The notes beneath the pieces are model-generated. The model saw only the letters and a list, made by a program, of their open reading frames with translations. It did no database searches and was not told the DNA's origin. Below, piece after piece: positions 17,978-28,072 of a stretch of DNA of 37,635 bases. The DNA is from Phosphoribacter sp035448065. GTDB taxonomy: Bacteria > Actinomycetota > Actinomycetes > Actinomycetales > Dermatophilaceae. How positions within the stretch are numbered: the stretch's first letter is position 1; every line of letters starts with the position of its first letter. The stretch lies in the NCBI GenBank assembly GCA_035448065.1, contig DAOTIG010000014.1, positions 1-37,635 of the forward strand, read 5' to 3'. The position numbers were made by a program, and so were the translations under genes.

Positions 17978-20287
17978 TCAGCCCGCGCGGCCGGCCATCC
18001 GCTCGCCCTCACCGAGTGAGGTGAGCAGCTGCCCCACGAGGTTCTGGTACTCGGGCACGCCGGCGGCCCACTGCGCCATCGCCTCGCGTTGGGTGGGGGA
18101 CAGCTCGCCCCAGGGGAGGGGCCGGCCGTCGGCTCCGGTGAATCGAGCAGTGCCGTTGGCGTGCGCCCAGGCCGTCGGGTCGGCCGTGGCCGGCCAGCTG
18201 CCGAAGCGGCTGGCGAGGTCCCACACCAGGGTTCGCGCGGCCTCGACCCTGCGTTCACCGTCGCTCCCGAGCCCGCTGCGGGCTCGGCTCGCGGCGTCCG
18301 TCGGCAGGACGGCATCGACGGCGGTCCCGAGCTGGGTGACGATGAAGCCGCTCAGCAGCCCCACGATCTTCGTCGGAAGGTGCGGCAGCGCCTTGCCGAG
18401 CACGGCCGCCAGGTTGACCGAGCCGAGCAGCTGCTTGGCCAGCTCGGCCCGCTGGGCATTGCTGAGATCGGACCCGGCATGCACGGCGATGACCGCGCGG
18501 GCCGTGACGACGGTGACGAAGCCGATGATCTGGGCGAAGCGGCGGACTGCGGCGCTGCGGGCCAGCGGATCCGCGGCCGCCATCGCCGTCGACAGTCGTG
18601 CGGTCTCGGCGGCGGTGAGCCGGCCGAGCAGCGTCACCATCGGCTCGCCGAGCGGCTCGCTGCCGACGACCCCCGGCTGCACGCCGCCCGCGGCGATCCG
18701 CTCCACCAGGCGCAGCACGCCGGCCCGGTCCGGAAGCGACACCGTCCACCCGCTGGCGGTCGGCACGGCCGCGCCCCCGGGACTGCCGTCGGGCCGCAAC
18801 AGCGTGACGCCGAGCTGGTCGGCAAATCGGCCGAGCAACTCGGCCGAGAGCGGCACAAGTGCCTCGAGCATGGCTCTCGTCGGTGGCGCAGCAGCGCAGA
18901 GGGCGGTGAGGAGCTCGGCGCTCGTTCGAGCCGCTGACTCGTCCTCGCCGGCCGTGAGCACGTCGAGAAGCTCGCGCAGGGCCTGGGCTCGCTGGGCGTC
19001 GGCACCGGCTCGGGAGCTGGCGACGATCATCTGCAGGACGCTCCTGGAGCTGGCGGTCGGGGCCAGCAGAACCTCGTTCGCGCGCGTGTAGTCGGCTCGC
19101 AGCGAGCACAGCAGCTCGCTCAGCAGGTCGATCCGCGCGGAGGGATCGACAGCCGGGCCGACGTCGATCGCCGGAGCGGAGGTGGGGGTCGCCGGCCCAT
19201 CGTCGGTGGCCATGCCGAGCGCGGTGAGGGCCAGTCCGAGGCTGGGCGGCAGACCCGGGCGCGACGTACGAGCGGCCCGCAGGAGCAGGGCGAGCACGTC
19301 CGCTCCGCGCACCTCGGACACCCCCACGGAGTAGCGACGGCGAGCGGTACCCGCGAGTGTCGTCAGCGAGCGAGCCCGCCATTGGACCAGTCGCTGCTGA
19401 TCAGCAGGGGAGAGTCCGCTCGCTGCGCGGGGGTCCGTCGCGGTGAGCAGCGCCACCCCGAGAAGGGTGAGGAGCCGCGTGGCATCGGCCCGCGCGGTGG
19501 GATCGGGGGAGCCGCTGCGGACCACCTCGATGCGAGTCACGAGCATGGCGAGTGCCTCGGGGCCGAGGGCATCGAGCAGCGCCTGCGCGACGAGCGGATC
19601 GTCCGGGTCGAGGTCGAGGAGGGGAGCCAGGCTCCGGACGCCGGCCTCCCGCAATGGCCCGACGCGCAGGAGCAGGGCCTCGACCTGCGCTCGTGCCGCA
19701 CTCGAACGCCGTGCTCCGTCGGTGAGCGACAGCCCGCCGAGCAGCGCATCGACCACGGGGGTGCCCGGCCTGGACCCGCACGAGGCGACCAGTCCGTCGA
19801 TCGTCGCGCCGAGCGCCGCCGCGGTGCGGGCATCCGCCACCCCCTGCTGCCTCAGCACGGCCGTGTGCTCGTCGCGCAGCCGGCGCTGCATCGTCGCCCA
19901 GGCCCGGTCGGCATCGACGAGCGCCGCGACGTCGCCGGCCCGTTGGGCGGACCGATGCGCGAGCTCGCCGGCCCTCCATCGCTCGCGCAGGCGATCGACG
20001 GCACTGCGGGCCGCCGCCGTCTCGTCGGCATGCCCGAGCACGATGCCCGCGACCCGGCCGAGACAGTCGGTCACGCTTGACAGGGCTCGCCCGGCGGCGG
20101 CGGCCTCGCTCACCGCGGCGTCGGCCGCCTCGCCGGCCCAGACCCGCCCCAGGACCGCCGGCACGCCGGGCCCGGCGATCCGGGCGCTCCCAGCCCCGGC
20201 GGCGACCAGGCCCCAGGTGCGGGCGGCCTCGCGCAACTGCTCGGGCGACCCCTGGGGATGGGGGAGCACGCTCGTCAGGTCAGCCAC
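17978..20287 (-). CDS. Large putative type VII secretion-associated protein with N-terminal WxG hairpin
   Basis: 769 aa, not firmly assigned. Residues ~14-105 are two Ala-rich helices joined by a turn with W50-A-G52 (RVWAGEAADA), like a WXG100/PPE-type helical hairpin. Charged helices continue to ~170. The middle (~195-560) is helical, with phrases such as DPDDPLVAQALLDALGPEAL that resemble DUF6571-type actinobacterial proteins (tentative). Two hydrophobic segments lie at ~584-602 (FAQIIGFVTVVTARAVIAV) and ~641-660 (IVGLLSGFIVTQLGTAVDAV). The C-terminal ~100 residues look globular (WAHANGTARFTGADGRPLPW). The GTG at 20287 overlaps the upstream EspC-like gene by 8 bases, so the two are coupled. 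No secretion machinery, immunity gene or nuclease motif is visible nearby. Confidence 0.6.
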   Translation of the reverse strand: MADLTSVLPHPQGSPEQLREAARTWGLVAAGAGSARIAGPGVPAVLGRVWAGEAADAAVSEAAAAGRALSSVTDCLGRVAGIVLGHADETAAARSAVDRLRERWRAGELAHRSAQRAGDVAALVDADRAWATMQRRLRDEHTAVLRQQGVADARTAAALGATIDGLVASCGSRPGTPVVDALLGGLSLTDGARRSSAARAQVEALLLRVGPLREAGVRSLAPLLDLDPDDPLVAQALLDALGPEALAMLVTRIEVVRSGSPDPTARADATRLLTLLGVALLTATDPRAASGLSPADQQRLVQWRARSLTTLAGTARRRYSVGVSEVRGADVLALLLRAARTSRPGLPPSLGLALTALGMATDDGPATPTSAPAIDVGPAVDPSARIDLLSELLCSLRADYTRANEVLLAPTASSRSVLQMIVASSRAGADAQRAQALRELLDVLTAGEDESAARTSAELLTALCAAAPPTRAMLEALVPLSAELLGRFADQLGVTLLRPDGSPGGAAVPTASGWTVSLPDRAGVLRLVERIAAGGVQPGVVGSEPLGEPMVTLLGRLTAAETARLSTAMAAADPLARSAAVRRFAQIIGFVTVVTARAVIAVHAGSDLSNAQRAELAKQLLGSVNLAAVLGKALPHLPTKIVGLLSGFIVTQLGTAVDAVLPTDAASRARSGLGSDGERRVEAARTLVWDLASRFGSWPATADPTAWAHANGTARFTGADGRPLPWGELSPTQREAMAQWAAGVPEYQNLVGQLLTSLGEGERMAGRAG

Positions 20288-20576
20288 GGAACACCCGCCC
20301 GGCGTCGATGGCGCGCTGCTCCGCGTCACCATAGGCGCGCCCGCCCATGCCCAGCCCGTCGCTCAGCGCCTCGGCAGCCGCGCCGAGAACGCGGAGCGCG
20401 TCGCCCAGCGTTGCCGTCGCCGACCCGATCGCGCGCGCCGTTTCCGGGCCGGAGCCGACGCTGCCGACCCGACCGGCGGACTCGACCACGTCGGCCAGCC
20501 GGCGCAGCAGGTCGCCGTCGTCGGCCAGGCGGCCAGCCGCCGCGACGAGCTCATCGGGCTCCACGATCATGCGCAT
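20280..20576 (-). CDS. EspC-like small type VII secretion target
   Basis: 98 aa, all-helical. It begins MRMIVEPDELVAAAGRLADD, the usual opening of EspC/PF10824-type proteins. Two Ala-rich helices are separated by a Gly/Ser stretch (VGSVGSGPE). Near the end it carries Y82-G-D-A-E86, matching the YxxxD/E export motif of mycobacterial ESX substrates. It has no WxG itself; the partner encoded immediately downstream supplies one. Known substrates often travel as such heterodimers, so a secreted pair is inferred. Two possible -10 boxes precede it: TACAGT, six bases before the ATG, and TAACTT within a DnaA-box context further upstream. Confidence 0.65.
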   Translation of the reverse strand: MRMIVEPDELVAAAGRLADDGDLLRRLADVVESAGRVGSVGSGPETARAIGSATATLGDALRVLGAAAEALSDGLGMGGRAYGDAEQRAIDAGRVFRG

Positions 20577-20582
20577 GACCGG

Positions 20583-20588
20583 ACTGTA
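20583..20588 (-). promoter_or_regulatory. -10 box TACAGT for the EspC-like gene
   Basis: On the minus strand TACAGT (20588-20583) ends 6 bases before the ATG. Its first three bases are part of a GCGGCATAC word, so the repeat word contributes to the promoter. Confidence 0.4.
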
Positions 20589-20612
20589 TGCCGCTCGGCC
20601 GACACCCCCGGA

Positions 20613-20624
20613 AAGTTATCCACA
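20613..20624 (-). promoter_or_regulatory. DnaA box with the same context as 13676
   Basis: TTATCCACA at 20616-20624 lies in CCTGTGGATAACTT (minus strand), identical over 14 bases to the site before the HTH gene. It sits 40-48 bases upstream of the EspC-like start codon. Its TAACTT could act as an alternative -10. Confidence 0.5.
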
Positions 20625-20665
20625 GGCCTCGACCGCGCCCGCGAGCATCGGTCGCGAGGGCCGGG

Positions 20666-22366
20666 TCAGCCCAGCTGGATCCAGGCCGCCGTGTCCGCCG
20701 GCACTGCGACGCTCGAGCCCCCGTCGGCGTCCTTGCTCTCCGCGAGCGGGCCCGAAGCGACCAAGACCAGTGAATCAGTCTGCAGTGCAAAGGGATCGGC
20801 GTTGACGTTGACGATCACCTCGACATTCGCGTTGCCGAAGCGCAGGACTCCGGCGGGTGCGTCCAGCCAGCTCAGCTCGCCGCGCCCGAGCCGGTGCTTC
20901 CGGCGCAGGCGAAGCAGCGTCCGATAGAGCTCGAGCGTCGAGCCCGGCTCGCCGTCCTGGACGTCAGCGGCATACGCGGCATACGAGGTCGGCTGCGGCA
21001 GCCAGGTGCGCCCGGTGGGGGAGAAGCCCATCCCGGGTTCAGCTGCCTTCCACGGCAACGGGATTCGACACCCGTCCCGCCCGGTCTCCCGACCGCCGCT
21101 GCGCCGCCAGACCGGGTCGTCCCGCCACTCGTCGGCGAGGCTGGTGTGCTCGGGAAGGCCGAGCTCCTCGCCCTGATAGAGGTATGCCGCGCCCGGCAGC
21201 GCGAGCATGAGCGCCGTCGCGGCGCGAGCGCGCCGCAGGCCCAGCGCCTCGTCCGGTTGCGGGTCGCCGGCCCGGATGCCGCGGGGGAACGGCGCGTCGT
21301 CGGGAAGGCCGTAGCGGCTCGGGTGGCGCACGACGTCATGGTTGGACAGCACCCAGGTGACCGGCGCCCCCACCGCGGCCATCGAGGTCAGCCCCTCAGT
21401 GATCGCCACGCGCAACTGCGTTGCGTCCCAAGCGCTTTGCAGGAAGTCGAACTCGAAGCACTGGTGCATCTCGGTCGGCCGCAGGTAGAGCGCGAGCCGC
21501 TCCGGCGGATGCACCCAGGCCTCGCCGCAGAGGACGCGCTGCGGGCCGGGATAGGAGTCGAGGACGCGCCGCCACGCGGCATACACCTCGTGCACGCCGT
21601 CCTGGTCCCAATAGGGCGTGAGTGCGGTCGCGACCGGCTCGCGGTCGCCGGCCATCTCGTCGAGCGCGTCGACGATCGCATGCGGCGGGGCGTCCGGCAG
21701 CCCGTCGGCCTTGACCAGGCCATGCGCGACATCGACCCGGAAGCCGGCGACGCCGCGATCGAGCCAGAACCGCAGCACCGACTCCATCTCGGCCCGCACC
21801 TCGTCGTTCGACCAGTCGAGGTCGGGCTGGGTGTCGTCGAAGAGGTGCAGATACCACTGCCCCGGCTGCTCGTCGGGGTCCGTCACCCGGGTCCACCCAG
21901 CCCCGCCGAAGACCGATCGCCAGTTGTTCGGCGGCAGCTCGCCGCTCGCACCTCGCCCATCGCGGAAGAGATAGCGCCCTCGCTCTGGCGTTCCTGGCGC
22001 TGCAGCCAATGCGGCCTGGAACCAAGGGTGTTCGCTGCTCGAGTGATTCGGCACGAGATCGATGAGCACTCGCAGCCCGAGCTCGCCGGCCCGCGCGATG
22101 AGCGCGTCGATGTCGGCGAGCGTGCCGAAGCGCGGGTCGACGTCGCGGTAGTCGGCGACGTCGTAGCCCCCGTCATGCAGCGGCGAGCGGTAGAACGGCG
22201 AGAGCCACAGTCCGTCGACCCCGAGCGCGGCCAGGTGCTCCAGCCGCGCGGTCACGCCGGGCAGGTCACCCGTGCCGTCGCCGTCGGAGTCCGCGAAGGA
22301 GCGCGGATAGACCTGATAGATCACCGCATCGCGCCACCAGTCGGTCTGCGGGTCGGGCTGGGGCAC
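20666..22366 (-). CDS. aglA: GH13 alpha-glucosidase
   Basis: 566 aa glycoside hydrolase family 13 (oligo-1,6-/alpha-glucosidase type) that releases glucose from alpha-glucosides such as maltose. The TIM barrel starts WWRDAVIYQVYPRSFADSDG. Catalytic residues are nucleophile D212 (GFRVDVAHG), acid/base E282 (LCGEAW) and transition-state stabiliser D344 (SNHDVVR). The calcium/structure motif DLVPNHSS is present, and the C-terminal ~90 residues form the beta-sandwich. The GTG start directly abuts the globin gene's TGA, so they are cotranscribed. In M. tuberculosis glbO (Rv2470) and aglA (Rv2471) are also neighbours, which supports orthology. No signal peptide, so it is cytoplasmic. Confidence 0.9.
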   Translation of the reverse strand: MPQPDPQTDWWRDAVIYQVYPRSFADSDGDGTGDLPGVTARLEHLAALGVDGLWLSPFYRSPLHDGGYDVADYRDVDPRFGTLADIDALIARAGELGLRVLIDLVPNHSSSEHPWFQAALAAAPGTPERGRYLFRDGRGASGELPPNNWRSVFGGAGWTRVTDPDEQPGQWYLHLFDDTQPDLDWSNDEVRAEMESVLRFWLDRGVAGFRVDVAHGLVKADGLPDAPPHAIVDALDEMAGDREPVATALTPYWDQDGVHEVYAAWRRVLDSYPGPQRVLCGEAWVHPPERLALYLRPTEMHQCFEFDFLQSAWDATQLRVAITEGLTSMAAVGAPVTWVLSNHDVVRHPSRYGLPDDAPFPRGIRAGDPQPDEALGLRRARAATALMLALPGAAYLYQGEELGLPEHTSLADEWRDDPVWRRSGGRETGRDGCRIPLPWKAAEPGMGFSPTGRTWLPQPTSYAAYAADVQDGEPGSTLELYRTLLRLRRKHRLGRGELSWLDAPAGVLRFGNANVEVIVNVNADPFALQTDSLVLVASGPLAESKDADGGSSVAVPADTAAWIQLG

Positions 22367-22804
22367 TCAGGTCTCCTCGGTGGGCGTCGGCGGTGCGGGC
22401 GGGGTGGTCTCGGACGGGGCGTTGACGAGCATGTATGCCGCCCGCACGAGGTAGTCGACGAGCTGGGCCTCGTGCTGCTCGCCGAGGTCGAGCGTGCCGA
22501 CCGCGGTGAGCATGTGCCGAAGCCAGCGGTCGCGCTGCTCGGGGGTCACGGCATAGGGGGCATGCCGCATCCGCAGCCGAGGGTGGCCGCGTCGCTCGGA
22601 GTAGGTCGTCGGGCCGCCCCAGTACTGCTCGAGAAAGAGCCGCAGCCGCTCCTCGGCGGGGCCGAGGTCGGCCTCCGGGTAGAGGGCGCGCAGCTCGGGA
22701 TCGGTAGCGACGCCGCGGTAGAACTCGGCGACCAGCCGGCGAAAGGTGTCATGCCCGCCGACGGCCGCGAAGAAGCTGCCCGGGTCGCTCTGCTGCTCGC
22801 TCAT
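22367..22804 (-). CDS. glbO: Group II truncated haemoglobin (trHbO)
   Basis: 145 aa haem protein; trHbO binds O2 and may scavenge reactive nitrogen or oxygen species. It starts with VGGHDTFRRLVAEFYRGVA, where the Tyr of EFY is at B10, followed by ALYPE (CD1 Tyr region). The proximal haem ligand is the His of HPRLRMRHAPY. The Trp of RDRWLRHML fits the G8 position typical of group II. The tail (from ~130) is Pro/Thr-rich and unconserved. The ATG at 22804 lies 24 bases after the mscS stop, in the same operon. Confidence 0.9.
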   Translation of the reverse strand: MSEQQSDPGSFFAAVGGHDTFRRLVAEFYRGVATDPELRALYPEADLGPAEERLRLFLEQYWGGPTTYSERRGHPRLRMRHAPYAVTPEQRDRWLRHMLTAVGTLDLGEQHEAQLVDYLVRAAYMLVNAPSETTPPAPPTPTEET

Positions 22805-22828
22805 GGTGTGCTCGACAGTCTCTCGGCC

Positions 22829-23730
22829 TCAGCCCTGCGGGGTGGCCAGCTCGATGCCGGCAGCCTCGAGGGCGGTGACGACGCGCGCGCGGATCGTGCG
22901 CTCGACGGTGCTGTTGCGGGCGGCCGCGCAGGTGGCGGTGATGCGCAGCGTGATCGCGCCGCCGGTCACCGATTCCGTTGCCACGGTGGGGGTCTCGAGC
23001 ACCAGCTCGTCGGTGCCGGCCAGGTCGGCGACGGCCGAGGTGAGCACCTCGGTCGCCTGGGCCAGGTTGGCGGTCACCGGCAGCGGCACGTCGACGGTCG
23101 CGGTCGACCAGCCCTGTGAGCGGTTGCCGATCCGGGTGATCTCGCCGTTGCGGACGTACCACACGACCCCGGTGGCGTCGCGCAGCCGGGTGACCCGCAG
23201 CGAGACCTCCTCGACCGTGCCGACCACTCCGCCGGTGTCGATGACGTCGCCGACGCCGTACTGGTCCTCGACGATCATGAAGATGCCGGACAGGAAGTCG
23301 CGCACCAGGCTCTGCGCCCCGAAGCCGAGCGCGACCCCACCGACGCCCGCCGAGGCGAGCAACGGCGCGAGGGGCACGCCGACCGTGGCGAGCGCGGTGA
23401 GCAGGCCTAGCCCGGTGACGACCACGGTGACCCCGCTGCGCAGCACCGACCCCATCGTTCGGGTCCGCTGGACGTAGCGCTCGTGGTCCTGCCCGGCCGC
23501 CGCGGCAAGCAGCGACCCGGCCCGGCCAGGCAGCAGCCGGGTTCGGTCCGCATGCCGGTCGATCGCGGTGCGGACGACGCCGTCGATGCCCCGGTGCAGC
23601 AGCCAACGGGCGACGATCGTGACGACGAGGATGCCGAGCAGCTGGGCGGCCGGCGTGAGCACCGCCTCGACCGTCGGCCAGCCGAGCTCGGCCGGCCTGC
23701 TCAGCGGCGCCACCGGGGTGAGCCAGCGGG

Positions 23731-23734
<4 letters not shown>
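22829..23734 (-). CDS. MscS-family mechanosensitive channel
   Basis: 301 aa small-conductance channel that opens under membrane tension and relieves hypo-osmotic shock. There are three membrane segments: ~28-50 (AAQLLGILVVTIVARWLL), ~97-120 (LRSGVTVVVTGLGLLTALATVG) and pore helix TM3 (~125-145, LASAGVGGVALGFGAQSLVRDF). TM3 is followed by the signature GIFMIVEDQYGVGDVI of the beta domain. The C-terminal alpha/beta vestibule ends at TPQG. The GTG start overlaps the pepN stop (GTGA), so translation is coupled. Confidence 0.9.
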
Positions 23735-26304
<2,570 letters not shown>

Positions 26305-26386
26305 GGTGGCACCCCTTGCGTCTCGGGTGGATTCTCGGCTGCGGCGATGCGACTGGACCTCAGCGCGGTCGCGGGCACCATCCTGG

Positions 26387-26392
26387 CAGAAT
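26387..26392 (+). promoter_or_regulatory. -10 box CAGAAT for the Rv2466c-like gene
   Basis: CAGAAT ends 6 bases before the GTG at 26399. The spacer 26305-26398 is divergent and would also carry the pepN promoter, perhaps GAGAAT read on the minus strand. Confidence 0.45.
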
Positions 26393-26398
26393 CGCCGG

Positions 26399-27034
26399 GT
26401 GACGACGGCCAAGCGCGTGCGGCGCCAGCAGGCGCAGATGTGGTTCGACCCGGTCTGCCCCTGGGCGTGGATGACCTCCCGATGGCTCATGGAGGTCGAG
26501 CAGGTGCGCCCGGTGCGGGTCACCTGGTCGGTCATGAGCCTCGCGGTGCTCAACGACGGGCGAGAGCTGCCCGAGGACTACCAGCGGCTCATGGACGCGG
26601 CCTGGGGACCGGTTCGGGTCATCATCGCCGCTCAGCAGGAGCATGGCGACCGGGTCGTCAAGCGCCTTTACGACGCGATGGGCACGCGCATCCATCGCCA
26701 GCAGCGCACCGACCTCGACGCCGTCATCGCCGAGGCCCTCGCCGACTGTCGGCTGCCGGCCCAGCTCGCCAAGGCAGCCCACCAGAAGAAGCACGACGCC
26801 GCCCTCAAGCGCAGCCACCGCAGTGGCATATCGCTCGTCGGGACCGACGTCGGAACACCGATCGTCGCCGTGACAACGCCGACCGGTCCGGTGGCCTTCT
26901 TCGGCCCGGTCGTCAGCCCGGCGCCCCAGGGCGAGGCAGCCGGCCGGCTCTGGGACGGCTGCGTCCTCGTCGCCGGCACCCCCGGCTTCTTCGAGCTCAA
27001 GCGCACCCGCACGGTCGGCCCGATCCTCGACTAG
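26399..27034 (+). CDS. Rv2466c-type DsbA-fold reductase with CPWA active site
   Basis: 211 aa. It aligns along its whole length with M. tuberculosis Rv2466c, the mycothiol-dependent reductase that activates nitro-prodrugs: WFDPVCPWAWMTSRWLMEVE, WGPVRVIIAAQQEHG, then VGTPIVAV, FFGPV and FFELKRTR at the C-terminus. The thioredoxin-fold active site is C20-P-W-A23. Rv2466c has CPWC, so the resolving cysteine is absent here and chemistry would be monothiol, perhaps with mycothiol resolving. The GTG at 26399 sits 6 bases after a -10 box. It is divergent from pepN, as in mycobacteria. Probable role: thiol or oxidative stress defence. Confidence 0.87.
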   Translation: MTTAKRVRRQQAQMWFDPVCPWAWMTSRWLMEVEQVRPVRVTWSVMSLAVLNDGRELPEDYQRLMDAAWGPVRVIIAAQQEHGDRVVKRLYDAMGTRIHRQQRTDLDAVIAEALADCRLPAQLAKAAHQKKHDAALKRSHRSGISLVGTDVGTPIVAVTTPTGPVAFFGPVVSPAPQGEAAGRLWDGCVLVAGTPGFFELKRTRTVGPILD

Positions 27035-27088
27035 CTGCTGCTCGGTGAGCTGGTGCGCGGCCCCCGCCGCCTGTGCCGGGCGCGTCCC

Positions 27089-27222
27089 GACCGATAGTCG
27101 CTCGCGTGTGGACTTTCGGTCACCACGGGCCGTCACTCGCGACCGATAGTGGCTCGAGTGTTGGCTTTCGGTCACCACGGGCCGACACGCGACCGAAAGT
27201 CGCTCAAGGGTGGACTTAAGCG
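27089..27222. repeat. REP-like dyad repeat, 2.5 copies
   Basis: Copies begin at 27089, 27141 and 27191 (52- and 50-base periods). Each opens GACCGATAGT or GACCGAAAGT and carries an inverted partner ACTTTCGGTC (27112-27121) or GCTTTCGGTC (27164-27173), so each can fold into a hairpin of about 9-10 bp with a 13-base loop. Copies 1 and 2 also share TTTCGGTCACCACGGGCCG. The third copy is truncated and degenerate. Confidence 0.75.
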
Positions 27223-27268
27223 GTGAAGAGGAGCGCCGGCCTTGGTGGGGGTTGGCGCCGTTAGGCGG

Positions 27269-27371
27269 TGGTGGAGGGGCCCACCAGCGCGGAATGGTGG
27301 AGGGGCCTATCAGCGCGGACTGGTGGAGGGGCCCACCAGCGCGTACTGGTGGAGGGCCCACCAGCGGGTAG
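27269..27371. repeat. Four-copy 26-base tandem repeat with internal dyads
   Basis: Units start at 27269, 27295, 27321 and 27347; the last is one base shorter. The core is TGGTGGAGGGGCCCACCAGC, and TGGTGG pairs with CCACCA within units 1, 3 and 4. Unit 2 reads CCTATCAG instead, weakening its stem. Confidence 0.8.
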
Positions 27372-27558
27372 CCGCTGGGAGGCATCACCGACGTTTCCAG
27401 CCCCGGCGCGGCGGACCCGCCCACCACCACTGGCTTCCGCGGGAGTCAGCCTCGCGCAGCGGGGACGCGCGGCGGTCCGGGAACGTCCGGCACCCGCCCT
27501 AGCCACCCTGCGCCATCGGCCGGCCGGGCCCCGGCTGGACTCCCGGCACGGAAAGCCG

Positions 27559-27564
27559 GACAAT
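27559..27564 (+). promoter_or_regulatory. -10 box GACAAT for rpiB
   Basis: GACAAT would start transcription near 27571. It leaves a 36-base leader with AAGGAG at 27589-27594. Confidence 0.35.
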
Positions 27565-27606
27565 CGGCAGGTCAGCGTCAGCACTGCGAAGGAGCACGAC
27601 GCCCCC

Positions 27607-28071
27607 ATGCGGGTCCATCTCGGCGGCGACCACGCGGCATACGAGCTGCAACGAGCCCTGGTCATCCATCTGCGCGACGCCGGCCACGACGTCGTCGACC
27701 ACGGACCGCTCGACTACGACGCGAGCGACGACTACCCAGTGCACGTGCTGCGTGCTGCCGAGGCGGTGGCTGCCGACCCGGGGTCGCGGGGTGTCGTCCT
27801 CGGCGGCTCGGGCAACGGCGAGCTCATCGCGGCCAACAAGGTGCGCGGCATCCGGGCCGCCTATGCCGACTCGGTCGAGCTGGCTCGGCTCGCGCGCCAG
27901 CACAACGACGCCCGCGTGGTGAGCCTCGGCGGTCGCTTCGTCGACGTCGAGACCGGCGTGCAGATCGTCGACGCCTTCCTCGCCACCGACTTCTCCGGAG
28001 ACGAGCGGCACGCCCGCCGGCTGGCGATGGTCTCGGCCTACGAGGACGACGGCACGCTGCCGCCGGAGTGA
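27607..28071 (+). CDS. rpiB: Ribose-5-phosphate isomerase B
   Basis: 154 aa cytoplasmic isomerase interconverting ribose-5-phosphate and ribulose-5-phosphate in the pentose phosphate pathway. It begins MRVHLGGDHAAYELQRAL (phosphate/substrate loop) and contains GVVLGGSGNGELIAANKVRGI. In the actinobacterial RpiB type the Glu of GSGNGE serves as catalytic base, instead of the Cys of the E. coli type. RHNDARVV-like and GGRF segments also match. The ATG at 27607 is preceded by AAGGAG with a rather long spacing. rpiB (Rv2465c) neighbours Rv2466c in M. tuberculosis too. The SpoIIE gene starts 2 bases after its stop. Confidence 0.93.
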   Translation: MRVHLGGDHAAYELQRALVIHLRDAGHDVVDHGPLDYDASDDYPVHVLRAAEAVAADPGSRGVVLGGSGNGELIAANKVRGIRAAYADSVELARLARQHNDARVVSLGGRFVDVETGVQIVDAFLATDFSGDERHARRLAMVSAYEDDGTLPPE

Positions 28072-28072
28072 C

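Larger units (their letters stand above)
27035..27606. other. Long non-coding spacer carrying two repeat arrays
   Basis: 572 bases between the reductase and rpiB genes. It holds a dyad repeat (27089-27222), a 26-base tandem array (27269-27371) and the rpiB promoter near 27559. Open frames crossing it are made of repeat translations and have no recognisable protein, so no gene is called. Confidence 0.7.

Noticed and set aside
13676..20624. DnaA boxes as a replication origin
   Set aside because: There are only two boxes 7 kb apart. No dnaA, dnaN, rpmH or AT-rich unwinding element is nearby.
27089..27371. CRISPR array
   Set aside because: Units are adjacent with no unique spacers, and no cas genes are in the window.
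27242..27502. 86-aa open frame in the repeat spacer
   Set aside because: It translates the 26-base tandem repeat into Gly/Trp/His-rich periodic sequence. It has no ribosome site and no family.
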